Positions 1-9,047 are shown, numbered from the stretch's first letter. The stretch is 64,000 nucleotides of DNA from Bin87 sp034420475 (GCA_034420475.1 DAOULH010000081.1:4242-68241); one strand, 5' to 3'. Made by a program: numbers and translations. Notes: generated by a model not told the origin, from the letters alone.

Positions 1-110
1 TGTACGCGTCCAATCCGGAAACCGTGGGACGCTGGCAGGGTATCTACGGTCGCGGGGAACTGGGCGATGTCTTCCATCGCATTCCCCACGCCGAGGGCAA
101 CCCCTGGTAG
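1..110 (+). CDS. C-terminal end of an ABC substrate-binding protein (partial)
   Basis: An open frame enters from the left edge and stops at TAG (108-110), leaving 35 residues that end in ...AEGNPW. The fragment is too short to identify by itself. It is called a peptide-type (family 5) solute-binding protein because two DppB/DppC-type permease genes follow on the same strand, the usual operon order for these importers. Such a protein would be exported and would hand oligopeptides or similar solutes to the permease pair. The family assignment is inference from context only. Confidence 0.45.
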   Translation, partial: YASNPETVGRWQGIYGRGELGDVFHRIPHAEGNPW

Positions 111-199
111 TAATCGCCTGTCACCTCCTGTTTCAGGGGTAGCACGATCTTCCGAGCGTAGCCCGGGAACCTCGGCGCCACTCCTGACCCTTAGTCGCC

Positions 200-235
200 T
201 TCGCGCCGGGAATTGGCCGAACCGCCCGGCGCGAA
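200..235 (+). promoter_or_regulatory. intercistronic hairpin upstream of the permease genes
   Basis: TTCGCGCCGGG (200-210) and CCCGGCGCGAA (225-235) form a perfect 11-bp inverted repeat with a 14-nt loop in the gap between the binding-protein tail and the first permease. No U tract follows. In binding-protein operons such stems commonly protect the 3' end of the upstream mRNA and lower permease expression. That role here is inference. Confidence 0.5.
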
Positions 236-256
236 CCCTTCCTTGAGGTCGGGGAT

Positions 257-1174
257 TTGCAAAAATACATCCTCAACCGGCTCCTGCAGGGCATCGTCCT
301 GCTCTTCATCGTTGCGCTGATCGTGTTCGCGCTGGCCCGGGCAACCGGAAATCCAGCGGACCTCATGGTGCCCGAGGACGCGACCGAAGAGGAGCGCCAG
401 TTCATCGAGCGGAACCTGGGGCTTGATCGCCCGTACCACGTGCAGCTCTTCGTGTTCCTGACCGGCATTGTCCGCGGTGACTTCGGCGACTCCCTCGTGT
501 ATAAGAAGCCGGCGGCTGAGCTCTTCTTCGAGCGGCTGCCCAACACCCTGAAGTTGTTGCCGTTGTCCATGTTGATTGCGGTGGGTGTTGCCATACCGCT
601 TGGGGTTATCGCGGCCGTCAAACGCGGGACCTGGATCGACCAGGTGGCCGGCGCCATCGCCGTATTCGGCGTGGCTACGCCGAATTTCTGGATCGCCATC
701 GTCTGCATCTACATATTCAGTGTGTGGCTGGATATTCTCCCGCCCGGGAGAATGGGCGGGCCCGCTCACTACATCCTGCCCGCGTTCACTCTGGGCACCT
801 TCTCCATCGCCGGGATCATGCGGCTGATCCGGTCCAGCATGCTCGAGGTGCTGGACACCGAATACGTCAAGCTTGCCCGGATCAAGGGCGTGCAGGAGTG
901 GAAGGTTTTCTGGAAGCATTGCCTGCGCAACGCTCTGATCCCGGTGTTGACGCTCTTCGGCGTCTTTGTTGGCGGATTCGTCACCGGAGCTATCGTTACC
1001 GAGACCGTGTTTGCCTGGCCGGGCATCGGCCGCCTCACCATTGATGCTGTGGCCCAACGCGACTTCCCGCTGCTGCAGGCAGTGATCCTGTTGGACGCCG
1101 TGATCATTCTGGGAGTAAATTTGCTGGTCGACATTACATACGCTTACGTGAACCCCAGGATCCGGTACGACTAG
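257..1174 (+). CDS. ABC transporter permease, DppB/OppB type
   Basis: A 305-residue inner-membrane permease for a peptide/nickel-type ABC importer. The N-terminal helix (MQKYILNRLLQGIVLLF) and the conserved first periplasmic segment (LGLDRPYHVQ) are typical of DppB. The cytoplasmic EAA loop that docks the ATPase is visible around residues 200-225 (EYVKLARIKGV...HCLRNALIP). The start is TTG, since no upstream ATG keeps frame with the characteristic N-terminus. It is followed after 7 nt by the partner permease. The ATPase subunits are not in this window, so the substrate cannot be named. Confidence 0.9.
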   Translation: MQKYILNRLLQGIVLLFIVALIVFALARATGNPADLMVPEDATEEERQFIERNLGLDRPYHVQLFVFLTGIVRGDFGDSLVYKKPAAELFFERLPNTLKLLPLSMLIAVGVAIPLGVIAAVKRGTWIDQVAGAIAVFGVATPNFWIAIVCIYIFSVWLDILPPGRMGGPAHYILPAFTLGTFSIAGIMRLIRSSMLEVLDTEYVKLARIKGVQEWKVFWKHCLRNALIPVLTLFGVFVGGFVTGAIVTETVFAWPGIGRLTIDAVAQRDFPLLQAVILLDAVIILGVNLLVDITYAYVNPRIRYD

Positions 1175-1181
1175 GAGCGAT

Positions 1182-2084
1182 ATGGCCAACGACCGCGCAG
1201 ATACCAGGGTGCAGGTACTGGATGTATCGGGCGAACGGCAGGAGCGGCTGCGGTATGAACTCAAGCGGCTGCCCTGGGTACCCGTGATCATCATCGCACT
1301 GATGATCTTCGCGGCCATATTCGCGCCGCTGATCGCCCCTCATTCGCCGACCAAGCAGTCCCTGCGCGACAAGCTTCGGCCGCCGGCCTGGCAGGCTGAG
1401 GGTACTTCGAAGTATCTGTTGGGCACTGACATTCTGGGACGGGACATCCTCAGCCGCTTGATCTACGGCGCAAGGGTCAGCCTGATCGTCGCATTCACGG
1501 CCCTTTTGGCCGGTGGTGCTATCGGCGGCGTCCTGGGCCTGCTGTCAGGCTACGCCGGCGGTAAGACGGACACGTTTATCATGAGGGCGGTGGACGCCAC
1601 TCTTGCCTTCCCGACAATTCTGTTCGCTTTATTGTTAGCAGTTACCATGGGGCAAGGACTGCTGACAGTGGTCCTTGCCGTGACCCTCATCCTATGGGCG
1701 AGGTTCGCGAGGGTCACGCGAGGCGAGGTGCTGGGACTCAAAGACAATGACTTTGTTGCGCTGGCTCACGTCCACGGTTGCTCCGGCGCCCGGATCATGT
1801 TCGTTCACATAATGCCCAACGTGTTCAACTCCTTCATGGTCATGTTGACGTTGCACGTTGGGCTGGTAATTCTCACCGAAGCGTCCCTCAGCTTCCTCGG
1901 CGCCGGTATCCCCCCGCCCACGCCATCGTGGGGTCAGATGGTCGCTGACGGCCGGGCGAAAGTCGCCACCGCGTGGTGGATTTCCATCATCCCCGGCGTC
2001 GCGATAACCATGGTTGTGATCGCGTTCAACGTGTTTGGAGACTGGCTGAGGGACCGCTTGGATCCTAAGTTGCGCCAGTTGTAA
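1182..2084 (+). CDS. ABC transporter permease, DppC/OppC type
   Basis: A 300-residue second permease subunit that would heterodimerise with the preceding DppB-like protein. A cytoplasmic N-terminus of about 35 residues precedes the first transmembrane helix (PWVPVIIIALMIFAAIFAPL). The DppC hallmark LGTDILGRDILSR follows, and the EAA loop (DFVALAHVHGC...HIMPNVFN) lies near residues 185-215. The ATG start is 7 nt after the upstream stop, so the pair is surely one operon. The gene ends just before a hairpin at 2105-2139, which may close the transcript. Confidence 0.9.
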   Translation: MANDRADTRVQVLDVSGERQERLRYELKRLPWVPVIIIALMIFAAIFAPLIAPHSPTKQSLRDKLRPPAWQAEGTSKYLLGTDILGRDILSRLIYGARVSLIVAFTALLAGGAIGGVLGLLSGYAGGKTDTFIMRAVDATLAFPTILFALLLAVTMGQGLLTVVLAVTLILWARFARVTRGEVLGLKDNDFVALAHVHGCSGARIMFVHIMPNVFNSFMVMLTLHVGLVILTEASLSFLGAGIPPPTPSWGQMVADGRAKVATAWWISIIPGVAITMVVIAFNVFGDWLRDRLDPKLRQL

Positions 2085-2104
2085 ACCGGAGCGGTCGGAT
2101 CGGG

Positions 2105-2139
2105 AGTCGGGTAGTCCCGTGCAACCGGGCAATTCCCGA
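2105..2139 (+). terminator. hairpin after the permease operon
   Basis: GTCGGG at 2105-2110 pairs with CCCGAC at 2134-2139, with an inner CCCG/CGGG pairing. It lies 20 nt after the dppC-like stop and between convergent genes. Only a short T-containing tail follows, so termination is plausible but weakly supported. Confidence 0.4.
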
Positions 2140-2167
2140 CTTGTCCTTGTGACGCCTCCGGCAGCGG

Positions 2168-2422
2168 CTATTTCTGCTGGGTAGCCAGTCTGGTCAGCCT
2201 GTCAACGACCAGACGTGCCAACTCTCTGGACCAGAGCAGCATTGCGGCGCTGATGAGGATTATCACCAGCCCGCCTCCCAGCATGAAGGCGTTGACGTCG
2301 GCGCACAGGCACGGGGTTCCCACGGCCACCACGTAGCCGCCGGCGAGCATTGCCGCTAACGATGCCGCCCAGAATACTGCGGAGGTCAAGGCGATCCAAA
2401 CGCCTCTGCCGGTTATCTGCAT
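2168..2422 (-). CDS. small two-helix membrane protein, function unknown
   Basis: An 84-residue reading frame on the reverse strand, convergent with the transporter operon. It shows two hydrophobic stretches, about residues 10-33 (WIALTSAVFWAASLAAMLAGG) and 46-66 (FMLGGGLVIILISAAMLL), joined by a short loop with two cysteines (CLCA). A basic amphipathic tail (RELARLVVDRLTRLATQQK) follows. No family is recognised. The hydrophobic pattern supports a real inner-membrane protein rather than a shadow frame. Confidence 0.55.
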   Translation of the reverse strand: MQITGRGVWIALTSAVFWAASLAAMLAGGYVVAVGTPCLCADVNAFMLGGGLVIILISAAMLLWSRELARLVVDRLTRLATQQK

Positions 2423-2708
2423 TCGTGCATCCTTAGCATACGATTTGAAAAGACCCGTTCCGGTGAATGCAGAGCAATTTTAGCACGGTCGCTGATCTAA
2501 CCGCCGGCATCCATGCTTTGACGCATCGGGGATCTACCGCTGCCGAACACAGTGCCGGCAACATCCTGACGTATCCCCGTCCATTGTAGGCTGCCCGCGT
2601 CCCTGGCCGTTCTGTCGCTTGACCGCCCCCAACTCGCGTGATAGCGTGAGCCTACGCTATCCGTCGCCGGCCGCCGGTTCGCGGCCGCTAGACTCCCCGA
2701 GTTTACTT

Positions 2709-4340
2709 ATGAGCAGCATCCTCGGTCTGGATCCTCTGCCCAATCGCCAATCGTGGGAAAAATCCCTCGGCGAATTCCTGGACGTCGTGGTGAGGTCCAA
2801 CCCCGACAAGATTTTCGTTGAAATCGCGGGGCAGCAGATCACCTATTCCGATTTCTATCGTCGCTGCCGCTCTGCGGCCACCATGTTCCGCGATTTGGGC
2901 ATCGGCCACGGTGATCGCGTCTGTCTGTTCCTGCCGAACGTGCCCGAGGTCCTGTACACCTGGTTCGGTCTAGCGCTGATCGGCGGCATCGCCGTCACCA
3001 TCAACACGGCCTACCGGCGCGATGAGATGGCCTTCATCCTGAACAACGCGGAGGCTTCCGCGCTAGTTGCTCACCAGAGCCTTCTCGATGTGGCAACCCA
3101 GGCCGCCGACATTGCCCCCTGCGTCCGGCATCGCCTTTTCGTGGGCGACGATGCCCCGCCGGCCGGATGGGTCGGGTACTCCGACCTGCTGGGCCAGTCC
3201 CCGGAGATTGTCGGGCTTCCCCCGGTCGCTCCCACCGACATCTCCATGCTCCAGTACACGTCGGGCACCACCGGAAATCCCAAGGGCGTCCAGGTCACCC
3301 ACCAGATGTACGTGTCCGCCGGTCAGGGTTTCGCCCTCTGGACCCAGGCCACGCCCGACGACCGCTTTTTCACCTGCCTGCCCTACTTCCACGCCAACGC
3401 CCAGTACTACAGCACCATGGGTACCCTCGCGGCGGGCGCTACCCTGATTGTGCAGGACCGTTTCAGCGCCTCGCGTTTCTGGGACCAGGTGCGGGAGGCC
3501 CGCGCCACCGTCGTCAACTTCATCGGCATGATGATGCCCGTTCTCGCCAAGAACGATCCGCAGCCTGACGACGCCGACAACACCGTCCGCCTGTTCTACG
3601 GCTCGCCGGCTTTCTCCCCGGAATTTCTCGCCGAGTTCGAACAGCGCTTCGGCACCGACATCATCGTCGGTTTCGGCATGACCGAGACCTGCTACGGCAC
3701 CATCGAGGCCATCCGCGGCGAACGGCGTCCCAATTCGTCCGGCCAGCCCCGCAAGCATCCCGACGCCGCCTTCGAAAACACGGTGCGTATCGTCGACGAT
3801 GGCGGCAATCCTGTCGCCAATGGTCAGCCCGGCGAGATCACCATTCGCAACCCCGCCACCATGGCCGGCTACTGGCGCAACGATGCCGAAACCGGGGCCT
3901 CCCTGCGCGACGGCTGGCTGTTCACCGGCGACCTGGGTTGGCTCGACGACGACAACTACCTCTATTTCGTCGACCGCAAGAAGGACGTCATCCGCCGCCG
4001 CGGCGAGAACATCTCCTCGCAGGAAGTGGAGGACGTGATCAAGAGCCACGAGCATGTGCTGGACTGCGCCATCATCGCGGTCCCCTCCGAACTTGGCGAA
4101 GACGAGGTCAAGGCCTACATCACGCCGCGACCCGGCGCGTCGCCCCAACCCGAAGACGTCATCTACTGGTGCGCCGACCGCCTCGCCTACTTCAAGGTGC
4201 CCCGTTACATCGAAATCCGCGACGAACTGCCACGAACCCCCAGCCTTCGGGTCCGAAAAGACGTCCTGCGCCAGGAGCGCGAGGACCTCATCTCGGGTTG
4301 TTTTGATCGCGAAGCTGCCGGAATCCAGATCCGGCGATAG
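2709..4340 (+). CDS. AMP-forming acyl-CoA synthetase (class I adenylate-forming enzyme)
   Basis: A 543-residue AMP-binding enzyme that would activate a carboxylic acid to acyl-AMP and then acyl-CoA. Visible motifs are the P-loop (YTSGTTGNPKGV, about residues 182-193), the A5 motif (GFGMTETCYG), the A7/A8 region (GDLGWLDDDNYLYFVDRKKD then RGENISSQEVE) and the A10 lysine near the end (PRTPSLRVRK). ANL C-terminal domain order is intact. The ATG at 2709 is preferred; TTG at 2619 would add 30 residues rich in Ser and Pro that do not look like the fold. Neither site has a strong ribosome-binding site. Related enzymes include carnitine-CoA ligase CaiC-like and fatty-acid ligases; the substrate is not predictable. 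Confidence 0.85.
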   Translation: MSSILGLDPLPNRQSWEKSLGEFLDVVVRSNPDKIFVEIAGQQITYSDFYRRCRSAATMFRDLGIGHGDRVCLFLPNVPEVLYTWFGLALIGGIAVTINTAYRRDEMAFILNNAEASALVAHQSLLDVATQAADIAPCVRHRLFVGDDAPPAGWVGYSDLLGQSPEIVGLPPVAPTDISMLQYTSGTTGNPKGVQVTHQMYVSAGQGFALWTQATPDDRFFTCLPYFHANAQYYSTMGTLAAGATLIVQDRFSASRFWDQVREARATVVNFIGMMMPVLAKNDPQPDDADNTVRLFYGSPAFSPEFLAEFEQRFGTDIIVGFGMTETCYGTIEAIRGERRPNSSGQPRKHPDAAFENTVRIVDDGGNPVANGQPGEITIRNPATMAGYWRNDAETGASLRDGWLFTGDLGWLDDDNYLYFVDRKKDVIRRRGENISSQEVEDVIKSHEHVLDCAIIAVPSELGEDEVKAYITPRPGASPQPEDVIYWCADRLAYFKVPRYIEIRDELPRTPSLRVRKDVLRQEREDLISGCFDREAAGIQIRR

Positions 4341-4486
4341 ACGGCGCTTTGTCGCGCCCCTTGGCGGGCCAGGCTTGATGGGTCTCAGAGAAGCGCGTCT
4401 TTCAGGAATCTGGGCGTAAACTGGTCAACCACATGCGCATAAGGCGACATAACGATTACAATTGAGCCCAGCGAGGTGCAAACCCA

Positions 4487-4831
4487 ATGAATAAAATCGA
4501 AGCCATTTTTCGGCCGGAACGTCTCGACGTCGTCAAGGACGCCCTCAGCGAAGCCGGCATCGTGGGCCTCACGGTGAGCCAGGTTTCCGGCCGGGGCAAC
4601 CAGGGCGGCGTTGAAGTTACCGCAGCCCGCGGTCTCGGAACCTACCGCATCGACATGCTGCCCAAGGTAAAGGTGGAGGTCGTGGTCAACGACGGGGACA
4701 CCGACAAGGCGGTGGACGTCATCCGCACCAACGCCATCACCGGCGCCCCCGGCGACGGCAAGATTTTCATCTACCCCGTAGGCGACGCCATCCGGATCCG
4801 CACCGGCGAGCATGGAACGGACGCCGTATAG
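4487..4831 (+). CDS. P-II family nitrogen-regulatory protein
   Basis: A 114-residue GlnB/GlnK-type trimeric signal protein that senses ATP/ADP and 2-oxoglutarate and regulates nitrogen transport or assimilation. The N-terminus MNKIEAIFRPERLDVVKDAL, the T-loop region (residues 37-56), the B-loop (TGAPGDGKIFIYPV) and the C-loop arginines (IRIRTGE) are all present. The T-loop is about two residues longer than E. coli GlnB. Tyr53, five residues before LPK, aligns with the modifiable Tyr51. No ammonium transporter or glutamine synthetase is adjacent, which is unusual for GlnK and leaves the target open. Confidence 0.88.
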   Translation: MNKIEAIFRPERLDVVKDALSEAGIVGLTVSQVSGRGNQGGVEVTAARGLGTYRIDMLPKVKVEVVVNDGDTDKAVDVIRTNAITGAPGDGKIFIYPVGDAIRIRTGEHGTDAV

Positions 4832-4877
4832 ACCAAATCCTGAACATCCTGTCCATCGATGTTAAACGGAGCCCGCA

Positions 4878-5360
<483 letters not shown>

Positions 5361-5393
5361 TCTCTGCTATCGCAGTCGCCTGCAAAAGTTGAA

Positions 5394-5415
5394 GGGCGGG
5401 TCCGCGAACCCGCCC
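5394..5415. terminator. bidirectional hairpin terminator between convergent genes
   Basis: GGGCGGGT (5394-5401) and ACCCGCCC (5408-5415) form a perfect 8-bp stem with a 6-nt loop between the convergent EVE and ThDP-enzyme genes. On the reverse strand the stem is followed by a T-rich run (TTCAACTTTT), so it mainly suits termination of the ThDP-enzyme operon. Confidence 0.7.
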
Positions 5416-5444
5416 TGATCTTGTCCTGATTTGAACGATGTCGG

Positions 5445-7118
5445 CTACAGCGCCCCGCTGATGGTGATATCCAGCAGCGCCGGCTTCCCGCTCTCGAAAG
5501 CCCGCTTGATTGCCGGCCCGATTTCCGCCGGATCGTCCACCCGTTCGCCGTGGACGCCCATCGCCTGTGCCATCATCGCCAGATCCAGCCGGTTCGCGAA
5601 GTCCATACCCACGTAGTCGCTGTCCCGCTCCCGGTCGTCCAGCATGTCCCGCAGGTAGACTTCCATGTTCACCTTGAGGATGCGATACGCCTGGTTGTTG
5701 CAGATGGCGTACACCACCGGGATGTTGTACCTGCTGGCGGTCCACAGCGCCTGCACCGTGTACATCGACGCTCCGTCTCCCACCACCGCCAGCACCGGTC
5801 GGTCCGGATGCGCCAGCTTCACACCCAGCGCTCCCGGCATCGCCCAGCCCAGCGCGCCGCCTCGGATGCCGTAGATGTCGCCGGGCTTTTCGAAGTCAAA
5901 CGCTCGGTTCACTGCCGGCCGCGAGGTCACCGCTTCGTCGGCGATGATGGTGTTCGGCGGCACCGCATCCGCCAGCTCGTGCATCATGCGCTCCACTGGC
6001 ATCGGCGAGTTGTTCCACGTCGCCGCGATCCGCTCCTGGTATCGCTCGGCGTCACGTTTCCGCGCCGCCGCCAGGGTGGCTGCCCGTGTGGCCGCTGCCT
6101 CACGCTGTCCGCCGGTCAGGTTCGACTCCAGCGACGCCGCCAGGTCAGCCATGCCCGCGGCCGGGTCGGCCATGATCCCAACTTCTGTTGGGTAGCTCTT
6201 TTCGATTTCCCAGTAGTTGCTGTCCAGGTGGATCAGCCTGGTGTCCGGGTTCAGAAACGGCACGTCCACGTACAGGAACGACGCGAACACGTCCGTGCCC
6301 ACCGCCATCACCACGTCGGCGTTCTGGAACTGCCGTGCCGTGGCGGGACTGTTCAGGTTCAGCATCCCGCCCCACTGCGGGTGCGAGGTCGGGAAATTCA
6401 CCTCCGAGTACGACGTGGCGACCACGCGCGCTCCGGTCTGCTCGGCGACCCGCACCACCTGCTCCACCGCGTTCGACTGCGCCACCCGGTCGCCGACCAC
6501 GATCACGGGGTTCTCCGCTGCGGCCAGCAACTCCGTCGCCCGGTCAACCGCCGCCGCGTCAGGCCGGATCCGGAAGTAACCTTCCGACGAAGCCACGGGC
6601 TCGAAATCGACCTCTTCGTCCAGGGTGTCCCACGGGAAGGACACGAACACCGGCCCCGTTGGCGGTGTCTTCGCCTCCTTGAACGCCCGCCGGATCGCCA
6701 CCGGAATATCCGAGGCGTGTCGGATTTCGACGCTCCACTTGGTGTACTGCTCGGTCATCTCCACCAGGTCGCCCGACAGCACCGGCTCGCTGATCAGCAT
6801 TCGCGTGTCCGAGTTCCCCGCCGTCAGCACCAGCGGCGTGCCGCCCCGGAAGGCGTTGTACAGGCTGCTGATCCCGTTGGCCAAGCCCCCGGCGATGTGA
6901 ATGTTCGCGAAGGCCGGCTTCCCGGTGGCCCGGGCGTAGCCGTCGGCCATGCCTACTGCCGTCCCCTCTTGCAGCGCCTGTATGTACTGCAACTGCGGGA
7001 AGTCCTGCAGACCGTCCAGGAACGGCGTCTCGCTGGTTCCGGGGTTGCCGAATATGTACTCGACCCCCTCTGCCACCAGCATCTGCGCCAGAGCGTGCTT
7101 GCCGAGCATTCGCGCCAT
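5445..7118 (-). CDS. ThDP-dependent decarboxylase-like enzyme (benzoylformate decarboxylase/acetolactate synthase superfamily)
   Basis: A 557-residue thiamine-diphosphate enzyme with the three-domain order of the family. The N-terminal Pyr domain has the FGNPGTSETPFLDGL motif and the cofactor-activating glutamate in LQEGTAVGMADGYARATGKP. The central domain contains PVIVVGDRVA. The C-terminal PP domain carries the metal/ThDP motif GDG...CNN (VVGDGASMY to ICNN). The N-terminal motif resembles benzoylformate decarboxylase more than acetolactate synthase, so a 2-oxo acid decarboxylation is likely; the substrate is unknown. ATG 7118 is chosen because GGAAGGAGAG lies just upstream. It is the last gene of a reverse-strand cluster with the VOC and hydrolase genes. 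Confidence 0.85.
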   Translation of the reverse strand: MARMLGKHALAQMLVAEGVEYIFGNPGTSETPFLDGLQDFPQLQYIQALQEGTAVGMADGYARATGKPAFANIHIAGGLANGISSLYNAFRGGTPLVLTAGNSDTRMLISEPVLSGDLVEMTEQYTKWSVEIRHASDIPVAIRRAFKEAKTPPTGPVFVSFPWDTLDEEVDFEPVASSEGYFRIRPDAAAVDRATELLAAAENPVIVVGDRVAQSNAVEQVVRVAEQTGARVVATSYSEVNFPTSHPQWGGMLNLNSPATARQFQNADVVMAVGTDVFASFLYVDVPFLNPDTRLIHLDSNYWEIEKSYPTEVGIMADPAAGMADLAASLESNLTGGQREAAATRAATLAAARKRDAERYQERIAATWNNSPMPVERMMHELADAVPPNTIIADEAVTSRPAVNRAFDFEKPGDIYGIRGGALGWAMPGALGVKLAHPDRPVLAVVGDGASMYTVQALWTASRYNIPVVYAICNNQAYRILKVNMEVYLRDMLDDRERDSDYVGMDFANRLDLAMMAQAMGVHGERVDDPAEIGPAIKRAFESGKPALLDITISGAL

Positions 7119-7199
7119 GATTTCTCTCCTTCCGTCAGACGGCTGCCTGTTGCCGCCCAAATCTGTCTGTCCGTGATCCGCCTGGCCTTGCCATGCGTA

Positions 7200-7221
7200 G
7201 GGGCGAATAATCATTCGCCCC
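7200..7221. repeat. GGGGCGAAT hairpin element, copy 1
   Basis: GGGGCGAAT-AATC-ATTCGCCCC is a perfect 9-bp inverted repeat with a 4-nt loop, in the leader of the ThDP-enzyme gene. A near-identical element recurs at 61962-61983 in front of another reverse-strand gene. Confidence 0.7.
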
Positions 7222-7244
7222 CGGGTTTCGATTCAGTCGGCTGG

Positions 7245-7883
7245 TTATTGGTAAATCATCCACTCCAGCAGGTTGTTGTCCGGGTCGCGGGCGTACAGGC
7301 TCACTGCCGGCAAGGCTCCCCGCACTCGTGCTCCCTTGCGGGGGCCCGGCCCTCGGATTACTTCGACCCCAGCGTCGGCCAGCATCTGCTGGCATTCTTC
7401 CACCGTGCCGTCCCACACGAAGCAGATGTCCGTGCAGCCGGGCACGGCGGTCGGCCCCCGGTAGTCCGCCAGATACCCTTCCGGGTGCACGTTGATCTTG
7501 GAATCTCCGACCTGAACGGAGAAGATGTTGGCCGTGCCGGCCCGCCATTCCTCTTCATCGTTGATGTCGAATCCCAGCTTCTTGTAGAACGCCATCAGAC
7601 GCTCCGCGTCGGCGGTGGGCATGGCGATATGGTCAATCCCAACGGTGTGCATACCTTTCCCCCTTTTGTATTGTTTGTACTCCCTGGACAGCCGTTCCCG
7701 CCATTCTTTCGGGATGTACGGTGGCTTGTCAATGCCGTCCGGGTAAAGTTCATGGGTCGGCTTGGCCTCAGCCCAGAACTCTTCGTCCAACTCAGGGTTA
7801 TCCGGATCGGCGGCGATGCCGGCCATAATGGCGGCCTCCTCTTCAGGTGTAGGCCAAATATGGCCCGGCTTAAGCTTGGGCAT
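7245..7883 (-). CDS. BrnA-like antitoxin segment fused in frame to a VOC/glyoxalase-fold protein
   Basis: A 212-residue frame with two parts. Residues 1-55 resemble BrnA antitoxins (TPEEEAAIMAGIAADPDNP, ELDEEFW), and the gene overlaps the upstream BrnT toxin by 14 nt exactly as brnA does. The usual C-terminal ribbon-helix-helix is not visible. Residues 78-212 are a complete VOC domain (HTVGIDHIAMPTADAERLMAFYKKLGF ... DPDNNLLEWM) with candidate metal ligands His84 and the late Glu. There is no stop between the parts. However, the VOC part has its own ATG at 7652 preceded by AAAAGGGGGAAAGGT, so it may also be made alone. The domain naming is from recognised sequence patterns; the fusion itself is seen directly. 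Confidence 0.75.
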   Translation of the reverse strand: MPKLKPGHIWPTPEEEAAIMAGIAADPDNPELDEEFWAEAKPTHELYPDGIDKPPYIPKEWRERLSREYKQYKRGKGMHTVGIDHIAMPTADAERLMAFYKKLGFDINDEEEWRAGTANIFSVQVGDSKINVHPEGYLADYRGPTAVPGCTDICFVWDGTVEECQQMLADAGVEVIRGPGPRKGARVRGALPAVSLYARDPDNNLLEWMIYQ

Positions 7884-8133
7884 AATCTCTATCCTCCCGC
7901 GGATTGGTCTTGCGCAGGCTGATGATGCGCCTTCTGCTGCCGCGCCAAGTATAGACGACGTGGTGCAGACGGTCGCCGATATATCCGGTAGCTACCCAAC
8001 GCAGTTCGCCGTGAGTAGTATTCGAGCGCTGCACGGCGGTATCCCATTCAAATCCGTAGATCGCAGTGAAGTCAACCTTGTGCTTTTCGGCGTTCTCCTG
8101 CCGCTTCCGCTCGTCCCACTCGTAATCGTTCAC
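7870..8133 (-). CDS. brnT: BrnT family type II toxin
   Basis: An 87-residue RNase toxin of the BrnT family. The signature order is present: YEWDERKRQENAEKHKVDF at the start, a central GY.GDRLHHVVYTWRG segment, and RIISLRKTNPREDRDY at the end. BrnT folds like RelE and cleaves RNA; BrnA neutralises it and represses the operon. The start is GTG, overlapping the upstream hydrolase stop (GTGA), and the 3' end overlaps the BrnA-like start by 14 nt. The toxin is therefore translationally coupled on both sides. Confidence 0.88.
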   Translation of the reverse strand: MNDYEWDERKRQENAEKHKVDFTAIYGFEWDTAVQRSNTTHGELRWVATGYIGDRLHHVVYTWRGSRRRIISLRKTNPREDRDYAQA

Positions 8134-8981
8134 CGCGCCTTCACCGTCTGTTCTCGCTCTGCCGCCTTACGCCCCAGGAAGCCCAGGATGATCCGTTGCG
8201 TTTCGCCGGCGGCTTCGTTGGTCATCAACCCGTGCTCCGCTCCGGCGATCACGTGCAGCTCCGCCCCGGTGATCCCAGATGCCAGGCTGCGGCCGCATCC
8301 CACCGGAATCCGGCTGTCGGCGTCCCCGTGGACCACCAGCGTCGGCATTTTGAGCTCGGACAGCCGCGATTCCAGCGAATCGCCGATGTCCAGGTATGCC
8401 TGCTGCGTGGCGGCGATCCCGTCAATCCGCGCCAGGTTCTCCGCGGCTATCCGCGCGAACCGCTCCGGATCATCGTCCATCATCTGCGGGAACCGCTCCG
8501 CTATCGCCTGCTCCACGGCCGCAGTACGACCCACCGAAGCGATGCGCTCCTTCAACCGGCGCAATTCCTGCCGACGGATTTCCCGCTGGTCTTCCTCTGA
8601 ATAACTCATGGTATTGATGAGGATTAGCGTGTCCGTCAGTTCCGGATAGTCCAGCGCAAACTGCGTCGCAATCGGTCCTCCGGCCGACGATCCCAGGATG
8701 TGGGCCTTGCCGATGCCGAGATGGCCCAGCAACTCCCGGAGGTCGCGCGCGCAGTTGGCCATGTCGTACCCGTCCGCCGGGGTATCGGACTCGCCGCACG
8801 CCCGCCGGTCGTAGAACACGCAGCGGTATCCCTCGGACAGCGCGCCGGCCTGTCGGTTGATGGTGTCCTTGCTCCCATCGCCGCCGCCCAACCCGCCGTG
8901 GATCAATGCCAGCGCCGGCGCAGCGTCTTCCCCGAACACCTGGTAGTGCATCCGGTATCCGTTTATCTCTGCAAAAGCCAT
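8130..8981 (-). CDS. alpha/beta hydrolase
   Basis: A 283-residue alpha/beta-hydrolase-fold protein, probably a cytoplasmic esterase or proline iminopeptidase-like enzyme. The oxyanion motif LIHGGLGGGDGS, the nucleophile elbow GSSAGG, an acid in VHGDADSRIPVG and the catalytic histidine in AGAEHGLMT are in the expected order. A Cys/Asp pair (YDRRACGESD) follows the first strand. ATG 8981 is chosen because GGAGGA lies about 8 nt upstream. It heads the reverse-strand operon with brnT and the BrnA-VOC gene, behind a good sigma70-like promoter. A broken copy of its first 36 codons lies at 9914-10021. Confidence 0.87.
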   Translation of the reverse strand: MAFAEINGYRMHYQVFGEDAAPALALIHGGLGGGDGSKDTINRQAGALSEGYRCVFYDRRACGESDTPADGYDMANCARDLRELLGHLGIGKAHILGSSAGGPIATQFALDYPELTDTLILINTMSYSEEDQREIRRQELRRLKERIASVGRTAAVEQAIAERFPQMMDDDPERFARIAAENLARIDGIAATQQAYLDIGDSLESRLSELKMPTLVVHGDADSRIPVGCGRSLASGITGAELHVIAGAEHGLMTNEAAGETQRIILGFLGRKAAEREQTVKAR

Positions 8982-9018
8982 CGTGCCGTCCTCCTGCGCG
9001 CTGATCCGAGTGCCGCTC

Positions 9019-9047
9019 AATATAATTGACGGCCTCACCGGCGGCAA
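9019..9047 (-). promoter_or_regulatory. sigma70-like promoter of the hydrolase-brnT operon
   Basis: On the reverse strand TTGCCG (9047-9042) and TATATT (9024-9019) are separated by exactly 17 nt, about 40 nt before the hydrolase ATG. The same TATATT at the same distance survives in front of the decayed hydrolase copy (10064-10059). Confidence 0.6.

Noticed and set aside
4487..4831. P-II protein apparently lacking the modifiable T-loop tyrosine
   Set aside because: Aligning from the following LPK shows Tyr53 in the Tyr51 position; only the loop length and the Tyr46 position differ.
5550..7922. Forward-strand open frame of about 790 codons
   Set aside because: Antisense to the ThDP-enzyme and VOC genes; it is rich in His/Arg/Val with no family motifs, the usual shadow of GC-rich coding DNA.
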